From XYA12-FULL-58-9 sp001798605 (GTDB taxonomy: Bacteria > Myxococcota > XYA12-FULL-58-9): a stretch of DNA of 16,553 nucleotides. The notes beneath the pieces are model-generated. The model worked only from the letters and a program-made list of their open reading frames with translations. It did not search any database and was not told the origin of the DNA. Positions 1-6,912 of this stretch are shown piece after piece. The position numbers were made by a program, and so were the translations under genes. The stretch spans positions 1-16,553 of the forward strand of contig DAINMX010000138.1 of NCBI GenBank assembly GCA_036736205.1. The letters run 5' to 3'. The stretch's first letter is position 1, and each line of letters starts with the position of its first letter.

Positions 1-751
1 CTCGCCATTCACGCAGCAGGTCAATGCCCGGAATGTCAGGCAACATCCAATCCAGTGTTGATTCGAGAAAGTCCTCCCACGCCGCCACCGGATAGGCATT
101 GTACCGTCTTGCAGAGGGGACGGAATTCTGGTCGATGGCAACAAGGACGTGTCGCTGGGATTGTATGAAGGGCGCGCCAGCAGCAAAGGCCCTGAGCGCA
201 TCATCGCCCATGCCAGCCACCAGGTGTTCCTGCTCTGTCAGGCGAACGCCAAGGCGGGCCAATTGCGGCAGCTCTGAAACGTGGACGTAGGCTTTGTGCT
301 CCGAGAGCCAATCAACTTTGCTGAAACGCCCAGGATCGGTCGTCAAAGCGAGCAGGACATATGAGTGGCCGGACAGATGAAGGTACGGCGGCCGTCGAAA
401 GAACTCATCAGGCAGCGCGTGGAAGGCACCACATACTGCGTGCTCGTGCCAAACCTCGTTCTTGCCAACGTCTGGCTCCATGTCGGAAAGATCGGCATGG
501 CAATACTGCCGACTCTCGATGTGTGCGCCCGACTTGTCGACTAGAATCGGATCACTGTTCCACTGCGGCAGCTCAGAGAGGGACAATGCAAAGGTTGACT
601 CGGCGTTTCGCGCAAAATGGTCCGGGAGATCCGGGATGGACGTGAGAAGTGCCTGATCGGTGATCGCGCCCCGCACACTAGCGCGGTAGGCCACGAAAGT
701 GGCCACGGCAAACGCGACAGACAGGCAAATGAGAAAGATCGGAACTCTCAT
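1..751 (-). CDS. Membrane-anchored protein with Cys-containing extracytoplasmic domain, partial (C-terminus off window)
   Basis: An uninterrupted frame of 250 codons reads from ATG at 751 to the left edge. Residues 5-22 (IFLICLSVAFAVATFVAY) form one hydrophobic segment followed by Arg, so this is a signal anchor or uncleaved signal. The rest of the visible part is soluble, with two cysteines (C84, C107) that could pair, and a Trp/His-rich block around residues 101-131 containing CGAFHALPDEFF and PPYLHLSGHSYV. An in-frame TAG at 763-761 closes the frame upstream, so 751 is the first possible ATG. An AGAGG lies only 1 nt before it, which is too close for a good ribosome site. I do not recognise the family. 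An N-terminal membrane segment plus an outer domain would suit a sensor kinase input domain, but no kinase motif is inside the window. The gene follows the efflux operon in the same direction after a 142-bp gap, so it probably has its own promoter. Confidence 0.72.
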   Translation of the reverse strand, partial: MRVPIFLICLSVAFAVATFVAYRASVRGAITDQALLTSIPDLPDHFARNAESTFALSLSELPQWNSDPILVDKSGAHIESRQYCHADLSDMEPDVGKNEVWHEHAVCGAFHALPDEFFRRPPYLHLSGHSYVLLALTTDPGRFSKVDWLSEHKAYVHVSELPQLARLGVRLTEQEHLVAGMGDDALRAFAAGAPFIQSQRHVLVAIDQNSVPSARRYNAYPVAAWEDFLESTLDWMLPDIPGIDLLREWR

Positions 752-781
752 GCCTCTCGTCTACCACAATCGGTCTGCGAG

Positions 782-810
782 TTTGTCAGCGAATCGTCAA
801 GGGATTGTCA
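782..810. promoter_or_regulatory. Three 11-bp-spaced GTCA direct repeats (response-regulator-type site?)
   Basis: The heptamers TTTGTCA (782-788), ATCGTCA (793-799) and ATTGTCA (804-810) all fit [AT]T[CT]GTCA and start exactly 11 bp apart. They sit on one face of the helix in the 83-bp divergent region between the minus-strand gene starting at 751 and the plus-strand remnant starting at 835. Direct repeats of 11-bp period with a TGTCA core are typical of OmpR/PhoB-family response regulators such as the Pho box. Assignment to a particular regulator is inference. Confidence 0.4.
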
Positions 811-834
811 GGAAACCGAAAGCGGGAGGCGGAG

Positions 835-963
835 ATGCGCGGGTTTACCCTCTCGGCAGCGGCATTCGAAAAGGTTCGTGCGAAGGTCGACGACTACTTC
901 GGGCGGTGCCGCTTGTCTGGATCCGGTACAACTGCAGATCGCCGCTTCTTCAGCCATCCCTGA
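835..963 (+). pseudogene. 5' remnant of a conserved hypothetical gene, truncated near 915
   Basis: ATG at 835 is preceded by a strong GGGAGG (824-829) at 5-nt spacing and opens a 42-codon frame. Its residues 11-27, FEKVRAKVDDYFGRCRL, match what I remember as the N-terminus of a long conserved hypothetical protein of Myxococcota. In those proteins the segment is followed by an Ala-Phe-Asp stretch and several hundred more residues. Here the likeness stops at residue 27 (about 915), and the frame then runs antisense through the tail of the RND pump to a TGA at 961-963. The usual reading would be a gene head left behind by a deletion or insertion that brought in the efflux operon. The family match comes from memory and was not searched. 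A genuine 42-residue peptide is the alternative. Confidence 0.42.
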
Positions 964-3900
964 AATTGGTCGAGGTAGGTGTAGACCACCGGGGTGACAA
1001 ACAGAGTCAGCATTTGCGAAAAAAGTAGCCCACCCACTACGGCGAGGCCGAGTGGCCTACGCGTCTCGGCGCCTGCGCCCAACCCGAGCGCAATCGGCAA
1101 CGTGCCGAAGAGCGCCGCCATGGTTGTCATCATGATGGGTCTGAACCGGACTCGCGACGCCTCGCGAATGGCTATGGTCGCGTCTCGTGTTTGCTTTTGT
1201 GCCTCGATGGCGAAGTCGACCATCATGATACCGTTCTTTTTCACCAACCCCACGAGCATGATGATGCCCACAAAGGCATAAATGGATAGGTCGGTACCGA
1301 ACACGAGGAGGGTCAACAGTGCGCCGAAGCCGGCGAATGGTAGCGCCGAAAGGATCGTGAGAGGATGGACGTAGCTCTCGTAAAGAATGCCGAGCACCAT
1401 GTAGATGACCAGGACAGAAATAATCAAAAGCATGCCCAAGCCTTGCAAAGACGATTGGAAGGCCTGCGCAGTGCCCTGGAAGCTGGAGGTTACGGTCGCG
1501 GGCAAGGTTGCACGCGTTACACGTTCCACTGCCGCCACTGCGTCGCCGAGTGCAACTCCATCTTTGAGGTTGAATGACAAGGTTACTGCAGGCAACTGGC
1601 CGGCATGCGCCACCGTGAGAGGCCCAAGTCGGCGACTGATGCGAACCAGCGTCGGCAGCGGCACGAGATCTCCCCTTTGAGATCGCACGTAGAGCAGATC
1701 GAGCGCTGCGGGATCACGTTGGTGCTGAGGATCAAGCTCGAGAATCACGCTGTAGGTGTTGTTGCTCGCATAGATGGTCGAGACGGTTCGAGTGCCAAAG
1801 GCGCTGTAGAGCACATCCTCGATTTGCTGGGCACTAATCCCCAAGGCTGTCGCTCGATCCCTGTCGATGTCGAGATCCAGGATGGGGTTCGCCATCTCGA
1901 GATCTGACGTCACGTCGCGCAATTGTTCGAGAGTGAGAAGTTTGCCATAGAGCTGCTCCGCGGCGCCGTACAATTGTTCGGTGTCCGGACTTTGCAGGGT
2001 GAGTTGATAGGCGCTTTTGCTCATTCGTCCGCCGAGGCGGATGGTCGGCGGGTTTTGCAGAAAGACTCGCATGCCGACGAGTGTTGACAACTTGCCGCGA
2101 AGCTTTGTGATCACTTGGTCGGCATCAAGGCGTCGTTCGGCGCGCGGCTTGAGGTGGATGAACATCATACCAGCGTTTGTGCCGCCCATGCCGCCGCGGC
2201 TACCGGCGCTGGACATGAATGCGTCGACATTTTCGTCCGCGGCAACGATCGCTGCGGCCTCGCGTTGGTGCGCGACAAGGACATCGAATGATGTGCCTTG
2301 GGCCACCTCGGTGAAGGCAAAGATCTGACCGGTGTCCTCGCTGGGAATGAAACCTTTGGGCACAAGAACAAACAGCGCGACGGTCGCGAGCTGCACCAGA
2401 ACGGTAAATGCAATGACGGTGCGGCGATGCCCGAGTGACCAAACGAGACCGCGATCGTAAAGAGCGAGAGCGCGCGCAAAAAGATTCTCGGACCACACGT
2501 ACACCTTTCCGTGTACTTCCTCCCTATTCGGCCGCAAAAAACGGCTCGCAAGCATCGGTGTCAAGCTGAGCGACACAAAACCCGAAATGATCACCGCCGC
2601 GCCGATGGCTACGGCGAACTCCTGAAAGAGGCGGCCGATGATCCCTCCCAAAAAGAGCACCGGTATAAAAACCGCCGCGAGCGAAACCGTCATAGACACC
2701 ACGGTCGATGTAATCTCTTGGGCACCTTCAACAGCGGCTCGAAATGGACCTTTCCCCATTTCCATGTGCCGTACGATGTTCTCAAGCACCACGATGGCAT
2801 CGTCGACGACGAAACCCACAGAAAGGGTTAGGGCCATCAAAGAAAGGTTGTCGAGACTGTAGCCGAGCATCCACATCACCGTGAAGGTGCCAAAGAGCGC
2901 CATGGGCAACGCGAGGCTGGGGATGACCGTCGACGACAGGTTGCGCAAGAAGAGAAAGATGACCAGGATGACCAACACGAGTGCTATGAGCAGGGTCGCT
3001 TTCACATCGTCGACTGAGTCGCGGATACTCTCGGAGCGATCGAAGAGCACCTGCAGATCAACCGCGGCGGGCAGTTGAGCGCGAATTGTCGGCAGCAGTT
3101 CCTTGACAGCTCGTGCGACTTCCACCGTATTGGTTCCTGGCTGGCGCTGCACAGCCAAGATCAACCCACGTTGATCCACAAACCAAGCGGCGGTTTGGTC
3201 GTTTTCAACGCTATCGACAACACTGCCGAGTTCTTCGAGGCGCACGGGACGGCCGTTTCTGTAGCTGACGATCACGGATCGATAGTCAGCCGCGTTGTCG
3301 AGATTGCCGCTGGCTTCGATAGTGAATGATCTCTGCGTACCCTTGAGACCGCCCGTTGGCAGGTTGACGTTGGCCTGACGCACAGCAGCCGCGACTTCAT
3401 CCATGCCGATACCCCGCGCGGCGAGGAGCGTTGGGTCCATTTGAATACGAACCGCATATTTTTGAGAGCCGTAGACCAACACCTGCGCCACCCCCGAGAT
3501 GGTCGAGATGCGCTGCGCGATCATGGTCTCGCCGTACTCGTTGAGTTCGTACAACTGCAGCGTTGGAGAGGTCAGTGCGATAAAGAGAATCGGAGAGGCG
3601 GCTGGGTTCACTTTGCTATACGACGGCGGTGTCGGCATGTCGGCGGGCAGGTGACGTGTGGCGCGGGCAATCGCCGCCTGCACATCCTGCGCCGCGGCGT
3701 CGAGATCACGCTCGAGATTGAACTGCAAGGTTACCTGAGTATATCCCTGTGAACTCGTTGAGCTCATTGCGTCAAGGCCGGCGATGGTGGTGAATTCTTT
3801 TTCGAGCGGTGTGGCCACCGATGCGGCCATGGTTTCGGGACTCGCCCCGGGCAGACCGGCTGAAACCTGGATGGTTGGGAAGTCGACGTTTGGAAGGTCG

Positions 3901-4004
3901 CTCACCGGCAACAAGCGATAGGCCATGGATCCAAACACCAGAAGCCCAGCGGTGACCAGCGTGGTTGCCACCGGCCGGCGGATGAATACTTCGGTAAACG
4001 TCAT
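894..4004 (-). CDS. RND multidrug efflux pump permease (HAE1 family, MdtC/MuxC-like)
   Basis: This 1036-residue inner-membrane proton/drug antiporter has the usual RND length and two-fold plan. TM1 starts right after the classic N-terminus (FIRRPVATT, residues 7-15), with a large periplasmic loop before residue 335. A TM cluster follows, holding the proton-relay pair VVDDAIVVLEN (D401, D402), then a second periplasmic loop and a second TM cluster with VGLVKKNGIMMVDFA, the site of the relay lysine. Sequence style (LPGASPETMA, SSVATPLE-like, KVNPAASPI) is closest to MdtC/MuxC. The ATG at 4004 overlaps the adaptor stop by 4 nt (ATGA), so the two are translationally coupled. The last seven residues (DKRHRPK) and the stop lie antisense to the gene remnant at 835-915, so the native C-terminus may have been replaced. 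The substrate cannot be read from the sequence; drugs, bile salts or siderophore-like compounds are possible. Confidence 0.96.
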   Translation of the reverse strand: MTFTEVFIRRPVATTLVTAGLLVFGSMAYRLLPVSDLPNVDFPTIQVSAGLPGASPETMAASVATPLEKEFTTIAGLDAMSSTSSQGYTQVTLQFNLERDLDAAAQDVQAAIARATRHLPADMPTPPSYSKVNPAASPILFIALTSPTLQLYELNEYGETMIAQRISTISGVAQVLVYGSQKYAVRIQMDPTLLAARGIGMDEVAAAVRQANVNLPTGGLKGTQRSFTIEASGNLDNAADYRSVIVSYRNGRPVRLEELGSVVDSVENDQTAAWFVDQRGLILAVQRQPGTNTVEVARAVKELLPTIRAQLPAAVDLQVLFDRSESIRDSVDDVKATLLIALVLVILVIFLFLRNLSSTVIPSLALPMALFGTFTVMWMLGYSLDNLSLMALTLSVGFVVDDAIVVLENIVRHMEMGKGPFRAAVEGAQEITSTVVSMTVSLAAVFIPVLFLGGIIGRLFQEFAVAIGAAVIISGFVSLSLTPMLASRFLRPNREEVHGKVYVWSENLFARALALYDRGLVWSLGHRRTVIAFTVLVQLATVALFVLVPKGFIPSEDTGQIFAFTEVAQGTSFDVLVAHQREAAAIVAADENVDAFMSSAGSRGGMGGTNAGMMFIHLKPRAERRLDADQVITKLRGKLSTLVGMRVFLQNPPTIRLGGRMSKSAYQLTLQSPDTEQLYGAAEQLYGKLLTLEQLRDVTSDLEMANPILDLDIDRDRATALGISAQQIEDVLYSAFGTRTVSTIYASNNTYSVILELDPQHQRDPAALDLLYVRSQRGDLVPLPTLVRISRRLGPLTVAHAGQLPAVTLSFNLKDGVALGDAVAAVERVTRATLPATVTSSFQGTAQAFQSSLQGLGMLLIISVLVIYMVLGILYESYVHPLTILSALPFAGFGALLTLLVFGTDLSIYAFVGIIMLVGLVKKNGIMMVDFAIEAQKQTRDATIAIREASRVRFRPIMMTTMAALFGTLPIALGLGAGAETRRPLGLAVVGGLLFSQMLTLFVTPVVYTYLDQFQGWLKKRRSAVVPDPDKRHRPK

Positions 4005-5131
4005 GGCGCGGTTGTCTCAGTGACGTCTTTGCGCAGGACCTTGGCACCAGGGAAGAGTCGGAGCTGCCCATCCCGCACCACGATTTCGCCCTTTGTCAGA
4101 CCTGATGCGATAACACTTTCGTCGCCCGCCTCGCGAGCCACCACGATGGGGCGCAGATCGACCGTTTCGTCGGATTTCACGGCAAAAACAAAGGAGCCTT
4201 CTCGACCGTTCTGCACGGCCTCCGTCGGCACCACGATGGCGTCTGTGTCGACGCGCAAGGTGAGCGCCACCTCGACGAACTGGCCCGGCCATAATCTGCC
4301 TTCGTCGTTGGCAAACTCCGCTTTGAGCAGGAGCGTGCCCGTCCCCGGATCCACGGCGTTGTCGACGAAAACAACCGCGCCGCCAAGCGACGCGGCCGAC
4401 TCCCCTGGGGGGGTGGCAATGGCAACCAACGGCTGGCCCCCAAAAACGGCGCGTAACGCCGGCAACACCCGCTCGGGTATTGAAAAGATGACCTCAATGG
4501 GGTCGGTCTGCAGCAACATCACCAGCGGTTGCGCGTCGTTGGCCTTGATGAGGTTGCCAACGTCGACCGCGGTTTGCCCCACTCGCCCGTGAATCGGAGC
4601 GCGGATGGTGCAGTAGTCGAGTTGGAGTCTGGCCGCTTCCACGGCTGCCGTGTCAGCTTGCACTGCCGCGGCAAGCGACGCTGCGTTGGTGCGCGTCTGA
4701 TCCGCCTGTTCTTGGGTGACAAAACCGCTCTTCACCAGTCGTGCGTAGCGGCGACTGTCCTCCTCCGCTTTGGCAAGAAGCGCGCGATTACGCGCGAGCC
4801 CAGCTTGGGCGGCATGCAACGCCACACGGAATGGCCGCGCGTCGAGGGTGAAGAGCAAGTCGTTGGCTTTGACCTCAGTCCCCTCCACGAAATGGATGGC
4901 GGTCAACACGCCACCCACCTGCGCGCGTACGGCAACAGCCTCTTTTGCGTTGACCGTACCGATGGCGCGGACGATGAGTGGCACCGACTTTGATTTGACC
5001 TCTGTAACGGTGACGGGCACCGCTTCGTTGTCGCGTTTTGTAACATTGGGATCGGCACAGCCGTTTAGCGGCACAAGCGCACCGAGCACGATAACTGCAA
5101 ATATGCAATGAGGGTCATCGAGGAGTGGCAT
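4001..5131 (-). CDS. RND efflux periplasmic adaptor (membrane fusion protein), probable lipoprotein
   Basis: This 376-residue adaptor joins the RND pump to the outer-membrane channel. It shows a hydrophobic N-terminus ending in LNGC (C25, candidate lipidation site), then the first biotinyl-lipoyl half (VRAQVGGVLTAIHFVEGTEV, residues 68-87). An alpha-hairpin (about 105-170) follows, then the second lipoyl half (TIRAPIHGRVG, 175-185), and beta-barrel and membrane-proximal parts with WPGQFVEV at 281-288. I chose ATG 5131 because a GGAG lies about 9 nt upstream and because the lipobox is then at the normal distance. The frame is open to an ATG at 5233, which would add 34 residues overlapping the tolC-like gene. 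With the chosen start the n-region (MPLLDDPHC) has no Lys or Arg, which is unusual for a signal peptide. The start overlaps the upstream tolC-like frame by 17 nt, and the end overlaps the pump by 4 nt. Confidence 0.93.
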   Translation of the reverse strand: MPLLDDPHCIFAVIVLGALVPLNGCADPNVTKRDNEAVPVTVTEVKSKSVPLIVRAIGTVNAKEAVAVRAQVGGVLTAIHFVEGTEVKANDLLFTLDARPFRVALHAAQAGLARNRALLAKAEEDSRRYARLVKSGFVTQEQADQTRTNAASLAAAVQADTAAVEAARLQLDYCTIRAPIHGRVGQTAVDVGNLIKANDAQPLVMLLQTDPIEVIFSIPERVLPALRAVFGGQPLVAIATPPGESAASLGGAVVFVDNAVDPGTGTLLLKAEFANDEGRLWPGQFVEVALTLRVDTDAIVVPTEAVQNGREGSFVFAVKSDETVDLRPIVVAREAGDESVIASGLTKGEIVVRDGQLRLFPGAKVLRKDVTETTAP

Positions 5132-6569
5132 CAGGTGGGCTCCAAAAATGGTCGAGGGAGGCGGCGCCCATGGCGTGAGCCAATCGGGCAACAGATACGA
5201 ACCAGTCTGAACGTGCCGCGATTTCCGTCGCACGCGCTGAGGCCAAGATGGACTGCGCAGTCAGAAGGTCGAGAAAATCGCCGACTCCCTCTTGGTAGCG
5301 ACCGGCAGCAACGCGCTCGGCCTGGCTTGCACTTGCCACCAAATCGCCTGCGGTGGTAACCGCCTCGCCCGCTGTTTTGACGTCATAGTAGCTCTGCCAC
5401 ACCTCCAGGGCCACTCTTTGCGCCAGTCGGTCGACGTGGGCCTCAGCAACCGCGGCTAGACTCTCGGCCTGAGATACATCGTACGGCGTTGACAAGCCGG
5501 AAAAGAGCGGTATGCGCAACACGAGACCAGCAGACCAGCTGTCACCATAGCGGGCATAGGGATGCGGCTCGTAGTAGCCACGTCCGGCCTGGCCGACCAA
5601 CGACAAGGCAGGAAGGCCGCTAGCGCGGGTGATGGTCACGCGTGCGCGTGCAGTGTTCACATTGGCACGCGCCGCAACGAGATCGGGTCGTTCGGTCAAG
5701 GCCTGATCGATGAGGGCCGCCACGCTGTAGTTGACTGCAACGACGGGTACCTCCGTCGGCAGCCCCTCCACAGCCATCGGAGTATTTGCCGGCAGGCCGA
5801 GATTCACGGCGAGCGCGCCCTTGAGGCTGTTGATACGACCACTGAGCTGCTGCTGCACGAGCCGCGCTTGCGACAGCGCAGTGCGCGCTTGAAGCACTTC
5901 GAGCTGCGTTGCAACTCCTTCGTCGAGACGCTCCATTGCAGATGTGAGGCTCGTCTCGGCCTCGTGCAAACTCGCCGTTGCCGCTTCGTGGCGCGCAAGG
6001 GCATCGGCATAATCGTAGTAGCTCTGTTGCACGCCGAGAATCACTTGCTGTACCGCAGCGTTATGACTCCAATTCGCAACAGTCAGCGCGGCGCGCGCCT
6101 GGTCCAATCCTGCGCCACGGCCGCCGAAGTCGAGCAACAGGTAGCTGAGACTCAGGCTTGGGCCATAGGTGGTCTGCTCAACGACGAAGCGCCCCCCCAG
6201 CGCCGACGTGCTTGATCGCGCAAGGTTGGCGCTGGCGTCGAGGGTCGGCCAATAGGGAGCACGTGCGCTGCCCACCTTGGCGGCGGCGGCGCGGGCTGCG
6301 TGCCACGTGGCGCGAGTTTCGGGACTTTGACGCAACCCCAAATCGATGATCTGCGCGAGTGTAAGCGGTTGTCGGGCATCAAGCAGCTCAGACGGCAGCG
6401 GCAACGTTTCTCGTTTCGAGACAAATGGCTCGGGCAGTGGTGCTGCTACCAGGTTTGCGGGGGATTCGGGTAATGGCCCGGGGAGACCGACGAGGGTCGA
6501 GCCAGCCTCTGCGCAGGCCAACAACGGGGTTACCGTGAGGACGGCATAAACAACACGCATCTGCCACAT
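5115..6569 (-). CDS. TolC-family outer-membrane efflux channel (OEP)
   Basis: This 484-residue outer-membrane factor forms the exit duct of the tripartite pump. Two OEP repeats are visible. The first begins LTLAQIIDLGLRQSPE (69-84), with SARAPYWPTLDASAN and the strand YGPSLSLSYLLLDFGG (135-150). The second has ALIDQALTERPDLVAAR and the matching strand AGLVLRIPLFSG. Long Ala/Gln/Glu-rich helices lie between, as expected of the periplasmic tunnel. The N-terminus has a signal with LLAC, so it may be a lipoprotein of the NodT/OprM type. ATG at 6569 is the first start, with a weak AAGAA 7-8 nt upstream; a second ATG at 6560 (residue 4) would also keep the signal. It is first gene of the efflux operon. 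Confidence 0.94.
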   Translation of the reverse strand: MWQMRVVYAVLTVTPLLACAEAGSTLVGLPGPLPESPANLVAAPLPEPFVSKRETLPLPSELLDARQPLTLAQIIDLGLRQSPETRATWHAARAAAAKVGSARAPYWPTLDASANLARSSTSALGGRFVVEQTTYGPSLSLSYLLLDFGGRGAGLDQARAALTVANWSHNAAVQQVILGVQQSYYDYADALARHEAATASLHEAETSLTSAMERLDEGVATQLEVLQARTALSQARLVQQQLSGRINSLKGALAVNLGLPANTPMAVEGLPTEVPVVAVNYSVAALIDQALTERPDLVAARANVNTARARVTITRASGLPALSLVGQAGRGYYEPHPYARYGDSWSAGLVLRIPLFSGLSTPYDVSQAESLAAVAEAHVDRLAQRVALEVWQSYYDVKTAGEAVTTAGDLVASASQAERVAAGRYQEGVGDFLDLLTAQSILASARATEIAARSDWFVSVARLAHAMGAASLDHFWSPPDATPR

Positions 6570-6595
6570 GCTTAAATTCTTCAGCCACGCCAGGC

Positions 6596-6627
6596 ATTTT
6601 AGTGAACGGCACCACGCCGTCAGTCAA
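6596..6627 (-). promoter_or_regulatory. Possible tolC-operon promoter with inverted repeat in a 20-bp spacer
   Basis: On the minus strand TTGACT (6627-6622) and TAAAAT (6601-6596) match the -35 and -10 hexamers well but are separated by 20 bp rather than 17. The spacer contains the perfect inverted repeat ACGGC-ACCAC-GCCGT (6606-6620). Over-long spacers filled by a dyad are the hallmark of MerR-family activated promoters. The predicted transcript start is roughly 20 nt before the tolC-like ATG at 6569. No MerR gene is in the window, so the regulator is unknown. Confidence 0.33.
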
Positions 6628-6736
6628 ACATTCGCAAGCTGCGCCCACACAGGCGGCGGGTCAAGAGGCCATCGCAATAGGGGAAGCCGCACTGCTCAGC
6701 AGAGGCGATGAGTTTTGGGGCACGTGCAGCAGAGAC

Positions 6737-6850
6737 CTAATAGTTGCTCTCGTAAACGCCGATGTCAGGGGCAGAACCATTGTGCGGCAGCCCGACCTCG
6801 AAGGTTGAAATCAGCCTGTCCGTTGATGCGTATATTGGCGCTTTCGACGA
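6737..6850 (-). pseudogene. Decayed C-terminal tail of a beta-helix / choice-of-anchor-Q type protein
   Basis: The 343-bp stretch between the divergent genes at 6569 and 6913 holds no intact gene. On its minus strand a frame ends in GSAPDIGVYESNY followed by TAG at 6739-6737. The PDIG-V/A-YE motif a few residues before the stop is the typical end of right-handed beta-helix surface proteins. Just upstream, in another frame, NGQADFNLRGR (about 6824-6792) would fit the preceding part, so a frameshift near 6790 seems likely. No start or full domain remains. A chance match cannot be excluded. Confidence 0.33.
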
Positions 6851-6912
6851 GGGCAAGCCGGATAGCGATTCTGCCGGTGGAATCCTGCACGTGACCCGAA
6901 TATGCTGCGCAC

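Noticed and set aside
754..800. TTGACG at 800-795 as the -35 of the left-edge gene
   Set aside because: No -10-like hexamer lies at 16-19 bp, so no promoter was called.
5562..6215. 217-codon plus-strand open frame opposite the tolC-like gene
   Set aside because: It is fully antisense to a gene with clear family motifs, and its product has no recognisable domain or credible start.
6805..6836. TTGAAA and TATATT as a promoter of the lipoprotein gene
   Set aside because: The 20-bp gap is too long for a plain sigma70 promoter, there is no dyad, and the region may be gene debris.
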